Below are positions 33,682 through 42,702 of a DNA stretch of 64,000 bases, one piece after another. How positions within the stretch are numbered: the first letter of the stretch is position 1; every line of letters begins with the position of its first letter. Made by a program: the position numbers and the translations under genes. The notes under the pieces are model-generated. The model searched no databases. It was given only the letters and a program-made list of their open reading frames with translations, and was not told where the DNA came from. Source of the stretch: Flavobacterium coralii (GTDB taxonomy: Bacteria; Bacteroidota; Bacteroidia; Flavobacteriales; Flavobacteriaceae); assembly GCF_019891545.1 (NCBI RefSeq), contig NZ_JAHDIU010000009.1, forward strand, positions 62,001 through 126,000. Reading direction: 5' to 3'.

Positions 33682-36087
33682 TTAAAACATGCCGCCGCTG
33701 CTTTGCTTGGTGTTATCATCGCGCTGCCTGCGTTGCATGGCCCTGTTTTTGCCGCCGCCAAAACGGTAGTTTATACCAAAATAAACGGTGCGGCTCTCCC
33801 AGCGGAATTCGCCGGTTTGAGGGAAAGGGTCTGTACCCTCAAAACCATATCGCATGGTATTGAACATATCATTAAACCTGACGCTTATAGACATCTGGTT
33901 GTCCAGAAGTGTATAGCGCGCGCCTGAGTCTATCTTGTACATTTCTTTACTGTCATTTTGTACACCATCTACTGCGCCGCGGTAAAACCCGAACAGCAGG
34001 AAACTTAACCTGTCATTTACCCTGAAGTTACTGTTAAGCCTTGCATTAAATGCCGCTACATCTACTTCTTTAATAACAGTCTGGTATTCATCTGTAGTGC
34101 CGGGCACAAGCTGTGCCACAGCGCCTTTTTGTGATATACTGCTAAAATCTACCGCAGGTTGTATATCCCACCATTTTGCAATCTTATAATTTGCGGAAAC
34201 ATCAAAGCCGTATGATTTATTGCGGTCAAAATTATCAAAGCTCATAATAAGGTCCTGTGTGTTCTCTGTTGTTTCGTCAGGAAACAGCACACGGCTTATC
34301 TCGTTGTTTATGAACCTGTAAAAAACACCTGCCGTTACCGAAGAGCCCTGCCCGATCATTTTGGTATAGTTCATTTCGACTGAACTTGTAAACTGCGGTT
34401 CGAGAAACTGGTTACCGTATGACGTAAGCAAAGGCGTTGCAAATTCCCTTATGGGCTTTGTCTGCTCAAGGCTCGGCCTGTCCACACGGCGGCTGTAACT
34501 TAACTGGAACATATTGTTCTGGTTTAGCGTATAGGTTAAATATGCCGAAGGATAAACCGTAATATACTCATCTGTAAATGTTATTTCTCCGCGGTTAAAG
34601 TTAGCTTCTGCTTTGTAGCTTTCAAAGCGTGCGCCAAGCTGGTAGCTTATCTTCTCAAACTTCTGCCCAAAGGTTGCGTAGGCCGAATAGATGTTCATGT
34701 CATACGTATAGTGTGAATCCTGCAGTGTTGGGTTAGGGCCTGAGTAAGTAGTGTTGTAGGTGTTTTCGTTGCCTATTATCCTTGCCTCGGCACCCAGTTC
34801 GAGTGTCGATCTTTCGTTTATCGGATTTACATAGTCCAGATTCAGGGTTATGTTTTCTCCTTCATCCACTATGTTGTCGTTATATTCGCTGGTTTCAGTT
34901 CCTTCTGTAGTAGTGAACACAGCATCCTGAGTACCGCGTGCATCGTTATAATTACCTTCAAAATCAAGTGTGTGTCCTTCCTTCGCAAATTTGTGCTTGT
35001 AAGCAAGGTTGTAGGTATTGTTACGGTTGTCGCTGTCGTATCGTGTAATTTGGCTTATATCATTAAAATCGGAATTCATCGGATACATAATATCTACACC
35101 TACAATGCCAAGCCCGGTGCCATAATTCTGGTTGGTATAAACAGATAATGTATTGTTATCATCTATATAATAATCCATCCCGAATTTACCCAGATAGCCT
35201 TCATTGTCGTTACTGATGTCAATAATCTGGCGTGAGTTAACATCTCCTCTAAAAACATTACCATCATTAAAGTATCTCCCGAAGTTAGAGCCTACGTTAG
35301 TAAAAAAGTTAACTTTGCCCACACGGTAGTTCATATCCAGCGAGTTATTGTATTTTGGTTCTTCACCAAAGGTTATACCTGCATTAAAGTTACCGTTAAA
35401 CCCGTTGTTGGTGTTCTTGTGCAGTATAATATTGATGATACCGCTCATACCCTCTGGATTATACTTGGCGCTGGGGTTGGTTATAAGCTCTATCTTTTTT
35501 ATAGAGGTGCTGGGTATCTGTTTTAAAAGTTGAGCAGGGTCTATATTGGTTGGGCGTCCATCTACAAGTATCCGAACATTCTGGTTACCGCGCAACGAGA
35601 TATTGCCATCCTGGTCAACATTAACCGTCGGGATGTTATTCATGATTTCTGATGCCGTGCCGCCTGCGGTGGTAAGGTCACGCCCTACAGTTATCACTTT
35701 ACGGTCAAGTTTTTGCTCAATGGTAGAAACCTCTTTTACTATTTCTACCTCGTTAAGTGTTGTGGCTTCTTCCTCTATAACAATGGTACCAAGGCTAATG
35801 CTCCTGTCAGTTTCTGTAAGCTTTGCAGTAAGTGTCTGGGTTTTGTAACCCATAAACTGCACTTCTACCGTGTAGGCTTTAAGCGGTAAGTTCTTAATTT
35901 CGAATGTACCATTATCGGCAGTTATGGCTCCTGTTACCGTTGTACCATTTTCTTTAACCACAATACTTACATAGGGCAGTGGCTGTGCGGTTGCTTTGTC
36001 GTTTATTTTTCCTGAAATACTGCCCGCATTCTGGGCATAAAGAGTAATGCTCCCGAAAAGGAACATTAACAGTAGTCTGAAATACAT
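33682..36087 (-). CDS. Outer-membrane beta-barrel receptor with carboxypeptidase-like domain
   Basis: The 801-residue product has a signal peptide (about 1-19, SITLYAQ-NAG), a CarboxypepD_reg-like domain (about 20-105), a TonB-receptor plug (about 125-215, with GNQNVRILVDGRP) and a large barrel of the OMP_b-brl_3 (PF14905) type. It lacks an obvious TonB box but resembles TonB-dependent transporters of Bacteroidota. The substrate is unknown and no SusD partner is adjacent. I start at the ATG at 36087; the longer frame to 36138 would put 17 residues before the signal peptide. It is divergent from argS. Confidence 0.9.
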   Translation of the reverse strand: MYFRLLLMFLFGSITLYAQNAGSISGKINDKATAQPLPYVSIVVKENGTTVTGAITADNGTFEIKNLPLKAYTVEVQFMGYKTQTLTAKLTETDRSISLGTIVIEEEATTLNEVEIVKEVSTIEQKLDRKVITVGRDLTTAGGTASEIMNNIPTVNVDQDGNISLRGNQNVRILVDGRPTNIDPAQLLKQIPSTSIKKIELITNPSAKYNPEGMSGIINIILHKNTNNGFNGNFNAGITFGEEPKYNNSLDMNYRVGKVNFFTNVGSNFGRYFNDGNVFRGDVNSRQIIDISNDNEGYLGKFGMDYYIDDNNTLSVYTNQNYGTGLGIVGVDIMYPMNSDFNDISQITRYDSDNRNNTYNLAYKHKFAKEGHTLDFEGNYNDARGTQDAVFTTTEGTETSEYNDNIVDEGENITLNLDYVNPINERSTLELGAEARIIGNENTYNTTYSGPNPTLQDSHYTYDMNIYSAYATFGQKFEKISYQLGARFESYKAEANFNRGEITFTDEYITVYPSAYLTYTLNQNNMFQLSYSRRVDRPSLEQTKPIREFATPLLTSYGNQFLEPQFTSSVEMNYTKMIGQGSSVTAGVFYRFINNEISRVLFPDETTENTQDLIMSFDNFDRNKSYGFDVSANYKIAKWWDIQPAVDFSSISQKGAVAQLVPGTTDEYQTVIKEVDVAAFNARLNSNFRVNDRLSFLLFGFYRGAVDGVQNDSKEMYKIDSGARYTLLDNQMSISVRFNDMFNTMRYGFEGTDPFPQTGEFRWESRTVYFGINYRFGGGKNRAMQRRQRDDNTKQSSGGMF

Positions 36088-36237
36088 GCTCGTTAATTGA
36101 TTGATGATTGATACCCATAAGACAACAACAACAGCCATTTGTTACAGGTATCACACAAAAAAATAAAAATATTTTTTTGCATCAGGCTTAACAAATTTTT
36201 TAAACACTCGCCTTTCAGGGTGTTGGTAAATTATGTT

Positions 36238-36245
36238 TATCTTTG
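36238..36245 (+). promoter_or_regulatory. -7 box for argS
   Basis: TATCTTTG fits the Bacteroidota -7 consensus and lies 22 bases before the ATG at 36268. It argues against the upstream in-frame ATG at 36139, which would precede the promoter. Confidence 0.6.
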
Positions 36246-36267
36246 CACGCTTAAAAAACAAAGTAAA

Positions 36268-38052
36268 ATGGCATTATCACAAATTTTAACCTCGCACATC
36301 GAAAAGGCCGTGCAGGCGTTGTTTGGTATCACTATTGAAAAAGTAGAGTTACAGGCAACCCGAAGGGAGTTTGAAGGTGATATTACCATGGTCATTTTTC
36401 CGCTTTTAAAGCAGGTAAAAGGCAACCCTGCCGAACTTGGCAATAAAATAGGGCAGTATCTTACCGAACATTCGGGTATAGCCGAGCGGTTTAATGTAGT
36501 TTCGGGTTTTCTTAATATTGTTATATCCGATGCTTATTACATTAACCTGTTCAATACTATAAAAGACGACGAGTCTTTTGGTTTTGAAGTACCGGCGCAA
36601 GACGGTAAGGCTGTAATGGTGGAGTATGCCTCACCCAACACCAACAAGCCGCTGCATTTGGGGCACGTGCGTAATGTGCTGTTAGGCTATTCTGTAGCCG
36701 AGATACTAAAGGCTTCCGGTAAAAAAGTTTACAAAACCCAGATAATTAACGACAGGGGCATCCACATCTGTAAGAGCATGCTGGCGTACCAAAAATTCGG
36801 GCATGGCGAAACACCGGAAAGTACCGGGGTTAAAGGTGACAAGCTGGTGGGTAATTATTATGTGGAATTTGATAAAGCATATAAAAGAGAAATAGAAGCG
36901 CTTAAAGCCGAAAGTAAAACGGAGGAAGAAGCCAAGAAAGCAGCACCTGTTTTGCTTGAAGCCCAGGAAATGCTTCGCAAGTGGGAGGCAGGCGATGCAG
37001 AGGTTGTAGCCCTTTGGGAAAAGATGAACGGATGGGTATATGAGGGCTTTAACGAAACCTATACAAACATAGGTGTTGACTTTGATAAGAATTACTACGA
37101 AAGCAATACGTACCTTTTAGGTAAAGATGTTGTGGCGGAAGGGCTGGAGAAGGGCGTATTTGAAAAAGATCCTGACGGCTCTGTATGGATAGACCTTACG
37201 GCAGACGGCCTTGACCGTAAAATAGTATTACGCTCGGACGGTACGGCAGTTTATATGACGCAGGATATTGGTACTGCCATACAAAGGGTTAAAGATTTTC
37301 CTGATGTTGGGGGTATGGTATATACTGTGGGTAATGAACAGGATTACCACTTTAAAGTGCTTTTCCTAATCCTGAAAAAACTTGGGTATGAGTGGGCCGA
37401 CAGCCTGTACCATCTTAGTTATGGAATGGTAGATTTGCCTTCGGGTAAGATGAAGAGCCGTGAGGGTACTGTGGTAGATGCCGACGACCTTATGGCAGAA
37501 ATGACCGCTACCGCTAAAGAAATATCTGAAGAGCTGGGCAAGCTGGAAGGCTATTCTGACGAAGAAAAAGCAAGGCTGCACAGGATAATCGGGCTTGGGG
37601 CTTTAAAGTATTACATACTGAAAGTTGACCCTAAAAAACGCATACTGTTCGACCCTAAGGAGTCGGTAGATTTTGCAGGAAACACAGGGCCTTTTATACA
37701 ATATACCTATGCAAGGATACAATCGCTTGTGAGGAAGGCAGATTTTGATTTTTCTGTTGTACTTGCTCCTGAAGATATTACCCTGCATGAAAAAGAGAAA
37801 GAGCTGCTGAAGCTGCTGGCACAATACCCGGATGTTATACAAAACGCAGCCGACAGCCACAGCCCTGCGCTTATAGCCAACTATACGTATGACCTGGTTA
37901 AAGAATACAATTCTTTTTACCAAAGCGTACCTGTATTAGGAAGTGAAGTGATGAACGAAAAGATATTCCGCATACAGCTCTCCAAAAAAGTGGGCGATAC
38001 CATTAAGTCAGCATTTGGACTTTTAGGTATTGGTGTGCCGGAAAGAATGTAA
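36268..38052 (+). CDS. argS: Arginyl-tRNA synthetase
   Basis: ArgRS charges tRNA-Arg. The 594-residue class I enzyme has the HIGH-type motif in NKPLHLGHVRN (about residue 125), an N-terminal additional domain and the C-terminal DALR anticodon-binding domain (FIQYTYARIQSL onward). KMSKS is represented by KMKSREG. The true start is the ATG at 36268 (MALSQILTSHIE), since the upstream 43 codons precede the -7 box. It is followed after 15 bases by an O-acylation gene set on the same strand, probably partly by read-through. Confidence 0.96.
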   Translation: MALSQILTSHIEKAVQALFGITIEKVELQATRREFEGDITMVIFPLLKQVKGNPAELGNKIGQYLTEHSGIAERFNVVSGFLNIVISDAYYINLFNTIKDDESFGFEVPAQDGKAVMVEYASPNTNKPLHLGHVRNVLLGYSVAEILKASGKKVYKTQIINDRGIHICKSMLAYQKFGHGETPESTGVKGDKLVGNYYVEFDKAYKREIEALKAESKTEEEAKKAAPVLLEAQEMLRKWEAGDAEVVALWEKMNGWVYEGFNETYTNIGVDFDKNYYESNTYLLGKDVVAEGLEKGVFEKDPDGSVWIDLTADGLDRKIVLRSDGTAVYMTQDIGTAIQRVKDFPDVGGMVYTVGNEQDYHFKVLFLILKKLGYEWADSLYHLSYGMVDLPSGKMKSREGTVVDADDLMAEMTATAKEISEELGKLEGYSDEEKARLHRIIGLGALKYYILKVDPKKRILFDPKESVDFAGNTGPFIQYTYARIQSLVRKADFDFSVVLAPEDITLHEKEKELLKLLAQYPDVIQNAADSHSPALIANYTYDLVKEYNSFYQSVPVLGSEVMNEKIFRIQLSKKVGDTIKSAFGLLGIGVPERM

Positions 38053-38067
38053 TAAACCGCAAGTTTT

Positions 38068-39522
38068 GTGAAACCCAACAAGCCTTATTTTATACAATCA
38101 TTTGCTATTGTGGTACTATCCATAGCGGCATTAATGGTTTTTAAGCAATTTTTACCCCGCAGGATTTTTACCGAGTCGGCTCCGGCAGGTAAAAATGTTG
38201 TTATAGACAGCATGGTGCTCGAGGCAGTGCAGGATATAGACACTACAGAAATTGTAGCGGTAGAGGACACCCTTCAGGATAAAAAGATTGTATTTAAAAA
38301 AGAAAAAGGCATACAGTTTCCGCCCGAAACTTTTGAAGAATATAAGGGCTACCAGCACCTGATAGCTTTCTACGAAAAGCTGTTGCAGCTCGAAACAAAG
38401 CAGCAGGGTAAAGTCCGCATTGCTTACTTTGGTGACTCCATGACGGATGGCGACATGATCGTGAAGGACTTCCGTACACAGTTACAGGACCGTTTTGGCG
38501 GTGAGGGGGTTGGCTTTGTAAATATTACATCAGAGTCGGCGCCATCGCGCAGCACACTTAAGCATGAATTCAGTTCCAACTGGAAAACACTTTCATATCT
38601 TAATATAAAGCATCCTAAAAGCCCTTTTGGCGTAAATGGGCATGTGTTTTTTGTAAAGCATGATACGGTAAATCCGGTGTGGGTAAAGTATAAAGCCAAC
38701 CGTTACCACAACCTGTTGCAGCTAAACAAGCCAGTGCTGTTTTATGGTAAATCGGGGAATGAGCAGGGCAGGGTAGCCGTTATTACGGGCAACGACACTA
38801 TTATAAAGCAGCTTGAGCCAAACAATGTAGTAAATACCATCAGCATAGCCCCGAATGATTTAAAAGCATTCAGGGCCGAGTTTATCGCTGCCGACTCCAT
38901 ACCATTCTACGGTTTTAATTTTGACGATGGCAGGGGTGTGCATGTAGATAATTTTTCTAACAGGGGCAATTCAGGTTTACCCATTACAACCTTTGATAAA
39001 AAGGTAATGCAGGCTTTTAACGAAAAGTTGGGGTACGATCTTATTGTACTGCACTATGGCACCAACGTGCTTAACTATGGTTCTTATAACTACAAATGGT
39101 ATGAAAAACGCATGGCAAGGGTTGTAGAGCATCTTAAAGAATGCTTTCCGGGTGTTGCCATACTGGTGGTTTCTACCGCAGATAAATCTACCAAGTACGA
39201 TTTAGAAATGAAAACCGACAGCGCGGTTGTGCCGCTAACGCTGGCACAAAAACGTTATGCCATACAGTCGGACGCGGCTTATGTAAACCTGTTCAGCCTT
39301 ATGGGGGGTGAAGGCGCTATGGTTAAATGGGTTGAAGAAGCACCTGCACTTGCCAATAAAGATTATACACATTTTAATTTCAGGGGCTCAGAAAAAATAG
39401 GAGGGCTTATTTTTCAGCAATTGAATGAAGGTTATGAGCTGTACAAAAAACTGAAAGGTGTGAAGCCAAAACCGAAAACGAACAAAACCCTGATTAAAAA
39501 AGATACTGTACATGCTAAATAG
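38068..39522 (+). CDS. SGNH/GDSL hydrolase-like envelope protein, membrane-anchored
   Basis: The 484-residue product starts with a GTG codon and a membrane anchor (about 8-27). The SGNH active-site parts are present: Ser124 in FGDSMTDGD, Asn333 in HYGTN, and Asp432-x-x-His435 near the end. Between block I and block III lies an insert of about 180 residues, probably a carbohydrate-binding or structural domain. Coupled genes are a second SGNH protein (overlap 11 bases) and an MBOAT acyltransferase, as in AlgI/AlgJ or PatA/PatB pairs that acetylate polysaccharide or peptidoglycan. Basic Lys-rich C-terminus. The acceptor is not known. Confidence 0.85.
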   Translation: MKPNKPYFIQSFAIVVLSIAALMVFKQFLPRRIFTESAPAGKNVVIDSMVLEAVQDIDTTEIVAVEDTLQDKKIVFKKEKGIQFPPETFEEYKGYQHLIAFYEKLLQLETKQQGKVRIAYFGDSMTDGDMIVKDFRTQLQDRFGGEGVGFVNITSESAPSRSTLKHEFSSNWKTLSYLNIKHPKSPFGVNGHVFFVKHDTVNPVWVKYKANRYHNLLQLNKPVLFYGKSGNEQGRVAVITGNDTIIKQLEPNNVVNTISIAPNDLKAFRAEFIAADSIPFYGFNFDDGRGVHVDNFSNRGNSGLPITTFDKKVMQAFNEKLGYDLIVLHYGTNVLNYGSYNYKWYEKRMARVVEHLKECFPGVAILVVSTADKSTKYDLEMKTDSAVVPLTLAQKRYAIQSDAAYVNLFSLMGGEGAMVKWVEEAPALANKDYTHFNFRGSEKIGGLIFQQLNEGYELYKKLKGVKPKPKTNKTLIKKDTVHAK

Positions 39523-40927
39523 ATACCTGTTGCTTATTTTTATGCTTGCTGCAACAAGTATGGCTGCACAGGTTGACACTACAGAGGTGGTTATAGACAG
39601 TGTGGTTACTGATACTTCGGGTATAGAGATGGCAGATAACAATATCATTACCAATACTTCGGCGCTCAAACTGTTTTTTGAGAAGCTCCGGTTTCTGGAA
39701 GAAGAGAAGGCGGGGCACATCAATATTGTACACATTGGCGACAGCCACATCCAGGCCGATATCATTACAGGTACCATTCGCAAAAAACTACAGGCACGCT
39801 TTGGCAACGGTGGTGTGGGGTTTTCGTTCCCGCACAGGCTGGCTAAAACCAATGGCAGCCCTTATGTAAAATACAGCAGTAACATAAACTGGGACAGCCG
39901 CAGGAATATTTACCCCGCAGAGCAGGGCATGGAGGTTGGGCTAAGCGGTATTGCACTAAAGGCAACAGAAAGCTTTGTGGTAGAAGCCACAGTGCGCGAT
40001 ACCGGCTATTATTTTAATACGATCAGGCTAATCACTCCGCACAATATACCGTGTATAGACATTGCCACAAGTTCTAAAACCATTGTGATGGAATCTTCCG
40101 AGCCTAAAAAGATTACCCATAAAATTAAAAGCGGGGAGGTTTTATCCATTATAGCTAATAAATATGGTACCAGCGTTTCGGCAATAAAAAAGCTTAACGG
40201 ATTACGTTCTGACAATATCAGGGCAGGTAAAACATTAAAGATACCTACCAGCCAGATGGAAAAAAGAGAGATAAAGCGCAGCGAATTTATTCCTTTGCCA
40301 CTGGCTACTGATACTATTTCCAATTATTACTACAGTAAAGAGCCTGTTTCTAAGATTTACCTCCTGCCGGGAGAGGGGCTTAAAGAATATGCCCTGAATG
40401 GTTTAGTACTTGAAAAAGATACTCCGGGTATCCTGTACCACAGCATCGGTGTTAATGGCGCTAAAGCATCTGATTATAATAAATACCCTTTGTTTTTTGA
40501 GCAGACAAAAGCGCTGCAACCCGACCTAATTGTAGTAGCGCTTGGTACAAATGAGTCTTTTGATAAAATGGAGGCGCAGGCTTACACCGAACAGCTCAAT
40601 TTATTTATTGAGAATATGCGTGCAGCTAATCCCGAAGCCTGCCTGCTGGTTATGACGCCCCCGCCATCATTATTTAAGCGAAGATACCCTAATACCTTTG
40701 TGGCGGCTTATGCTAAAAGCATACTAACACAGGAAACGGAAAAAAATTATGCATCGTGGGATATGTTCTCAGAAATGGGAGGATTGTATGGTGTAGATAA
40801 AAATGCAGCAAAGGGAATGATGTCTTCAGACAGGGTGCATTATTCGGTGCAGGGTTACCAAAAGCAGGGCGAACTTTTTACCGAAGCTTTTTTAAAAGCA
40901 TTTGATAATTTTAAATCCAACAACTAA
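39512..40927 (+). CDS. Secreted SGNH hydrolase with internal LysM domain
   Basis: The 471-residue product has a signal peptide (about 1-19) and SGNH catalytic parts: Ser78 in HIGDSH, Asn347 in LGTNES and Asp440-x-x-His443. A LysM module is inserted at about 202-246 (THKIKSGEVLSIIANKYGTS). LysM binds peptidoglycan or chitin GlcNAc, so the enzyme probably sits on the cell wall. It overlaps the preceding SGNH gene by 11 bases and is one base from the MBOAT gene, so all three belong together as an O-acyl transfer or editing module. Confidence 0.88.
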   Translation: MLNRYLLLIFMLAATSMAAQVDTTEVVIDSVVTDTSGIEMADNNIITNTSALKLFFEKLRFLEEEKAGHINIVHIGDSHIQADIITGTIRKKLQARFGNGGVGFSFPHRLAKTNGSPYVKYSSNINWDSRRNIYPAEQGMEVGLSGIALKATESFVVEATVRDTGYYFNTIRLITPHNIPCIDIATSSKTIVMESSEPKKITHKIKSGEVLSIIANKYGTSVSAIKKLNGLRSDNIRAGKTLKIPTSQMEKREIKRSEFIPLPLATDTISNYYYSKEPVSKIYLLPGEGLKEYALNGLVLEKDTPGILYHSIGVNGAKASDYNKYPLFFEQTKALQPDLIVVALGTNESFDKMEAQAYTEQLNLFIENMRAANPEACLLVMTPPPSLFKRRYPNTFVAAYAKSILTQETEKNYASWDMFSEMGGLYGVDKNAAKGMMSSDRVHYSVQGYQKQGELFTEAFLKAFDNFKSNN

Positions 40928-40928
40928 A

Positions 40929-42587
40929 ATGCAGTGGAATAATATTTTACCGGAGGTAAAATGGGAGGATGTGGTAACCTGGTTCACGTATGACCCGGGC
41001 AGGCCTTTGCTGTTTAACACAGGTTTGTTTTTGGGTCTGTTTGTTGTTTTTTATGCTATCTACCTGCTGCTGCGCAAAACATTTCATCTGCGCATATTTT
41101 ATGTAATTGCGTTCTCGCTCTTCTTTTACTATAAGTCGAGCGGTATGTATTTCCTGCTGTTGCTGTTTACATCTGTTCTGGATTATACCCTTAGCTACTT
41201 CCTGTACCGGGAAACAAGGGAAATGCAGCGTAAAATATACCTGTGGTTCAGTGTTATAGTCAACCTGAGTTTTTTAGCTTATTTTAAATATACCAACTTT
41301 TTAATAGGTAACTATAACGACCTTTTTGGCGGAAAGTTTGCCTTTTATGATGTTATACTCCCGGTAGGTATTTCATTTTACACCTTTCAATCCATAAGCT
41401 ACACGATAGAAATTTACCGTAAGGAAATAACACCCGCTAAGAGTTTTCCCGATTATCTTTTCTTTGTATCGTTTTTCCCCCAGCTCGTTGCCGGTCCAAT
41501 AGTAAGGGCGAAAGATTTTATCCCTAAAATATATGAAAAGCTTACTATTACTAAAGAAGAAGTAAACTACGGGCTTTTCCTTATTATTGGGGGGCTTATC
41601 AAGAAAACGGTAATATCCGATTATATATCGGTAAATTTTGTTGACAGGGTTTTTGATTCGCCTAACAGCTACACTGCTTTTGAAAACCTGACGGCTACAT
41701 ATGGCTACACCATACAGATATACTGCGACTTTTCTGGGTATAGTGATATGGCTATCGGTATAGCACTGCTGCTTGGCTTCGAGCTTCCGCCAAACTTTCA
41801 TACACCTTATAAATCTGCAAGTATAACCGAGTTTTGGCGAAGGTGGCACATTTCATTATCAACCTGGTTAAAAGATTTCCTTTATATCTCCGTTGGCGGT
41901 AACAGGAAAGGGTCTTTTGGGGGCTTCTTTTTCCCGGCAGTCTTTTTTATTGCCGTTATAGCATGGGGTGTGGCTAACTTAAATGCAAGTATATGGCCTA
42001 TAATAATAGCCGGTAGTGCATTCGGGCTTTTTATGTTGTCATTTCTATTGGCTAAAGACAGGCAGAAAACACTGGTTACCAATGTAAACCTGTTAACCAC
42101 CATGCTATTGGGCGGGTTATGGCATGGGGCAAGCCTAAGGTTTATAGTTTGGGGTGCTTTGCACGGTATTGCCCTGGCAGTACACAAATTATTTTCTGAA
42201 TTCTTCCCAACCCCGAAAGGAAAAAGCGGAAACCGTTTATGGCACTTTATATCCGTTCTCATAACATTTCACTTTGTTGCGTTTTGCTGGATATTTTTCC
42301 GTGCCAAAGATTTTACAATTGCGCTTGATGTTATTCAGAACATTGGTAAAGTAACCTTTAACCCTGCACAGTGGGAAACCATCATAATGGGGTATAAAAA
42401 TGTATTCATTTTGATGTTTATTGGTTATGTGTGGCACTTTTTACCCGAAAACATTATCAATGCCATGAAGCAGGCTTTTTACAGGACACCGCTTGCGGGT
42501 AAGGCAGTAATTCTGGGGTTTGTGTACTGGCTTGTTTATGCCGCAGCCTCAGCAGGTCCTCAGCCATTTATATACTTTCAGTTTTAA
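40929..42587 (+). CDS. MBOAT-family membrane O-acyltransferase
   Basis: The 552-residue product is a polytopic membrane protein of the AlgI/DltB/PatA group. The catalytic His motif is in GGLWHGASLRF and is followed by WGALHGIAL, both characteristic. It moves acyl groups, mostly acetyl, across the membrane to an extracytoplasmic acceptor via a partner SGNH protein. I start at the ATG at 40929, one base past the SGNH/LysM stop; upstream in-frame codons lie in that gene. No acetyl-donor or polysaccharide synthesis genes are adjacent, so the acceptor is uncertain. Confidence 0.92.
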   Translation: MQWNNILPEVKWEDVVTWFTYDPGRPLLFNTGLFLGLFVVFYAIYLLLRKTFHLRIFYVIAFSLFFYYKSSGMYFLLLLFTSVLDYTLSYFLYRETREMQRKIYLWFSVIVNLSFLAYFKYTNFLIGNYNDLFGGKFAFYDVILPVGISFYTFQSISYTIEIYRKEITPAKSFPDYLFFVSFFPQLVAGPIVRAKDFIPKIYEKLTITKEEVNYGLFLIIGGLIKKTVISDYISVNFVDRVFDSPNSYTAFENLTATYGYTIQIYCDFSGYSDMAIGIALLLGFELPPNFHTPYKSASITEFWRRWHISLSTWLKDFLYISVGGNRKGSFGGFFFPAVFFIAVIAWGVANLNASIWPIIIAGSAFGLFMLSFLLAKDRQKTLVTNVNLLTTMLLGGLWHGASLRFIVWGALHGIALAVHKLFSEFFPTPKGKSGNRLWHFISVLITFHFVAFCWIFFRAKDFTIALDVIQNIGKVTFNPAQWETIIMGYKNVFILMFIGYVWHFLPENIINAMKQAFYRTPLAGKAVILGFVYWLVYAAASAGPQPFIYFQF

Positions 42588-42702
42588 ACATAACATTTTT
42601 ATATAAAAAAGTTGTTTTCATGATAAAGTAACGCTTAATACAAGTGGATGCTTGAGTTTTTTATGGAAAATTTCTTAAATTTCCTGCCTAAAACTAAACT
42701 TT

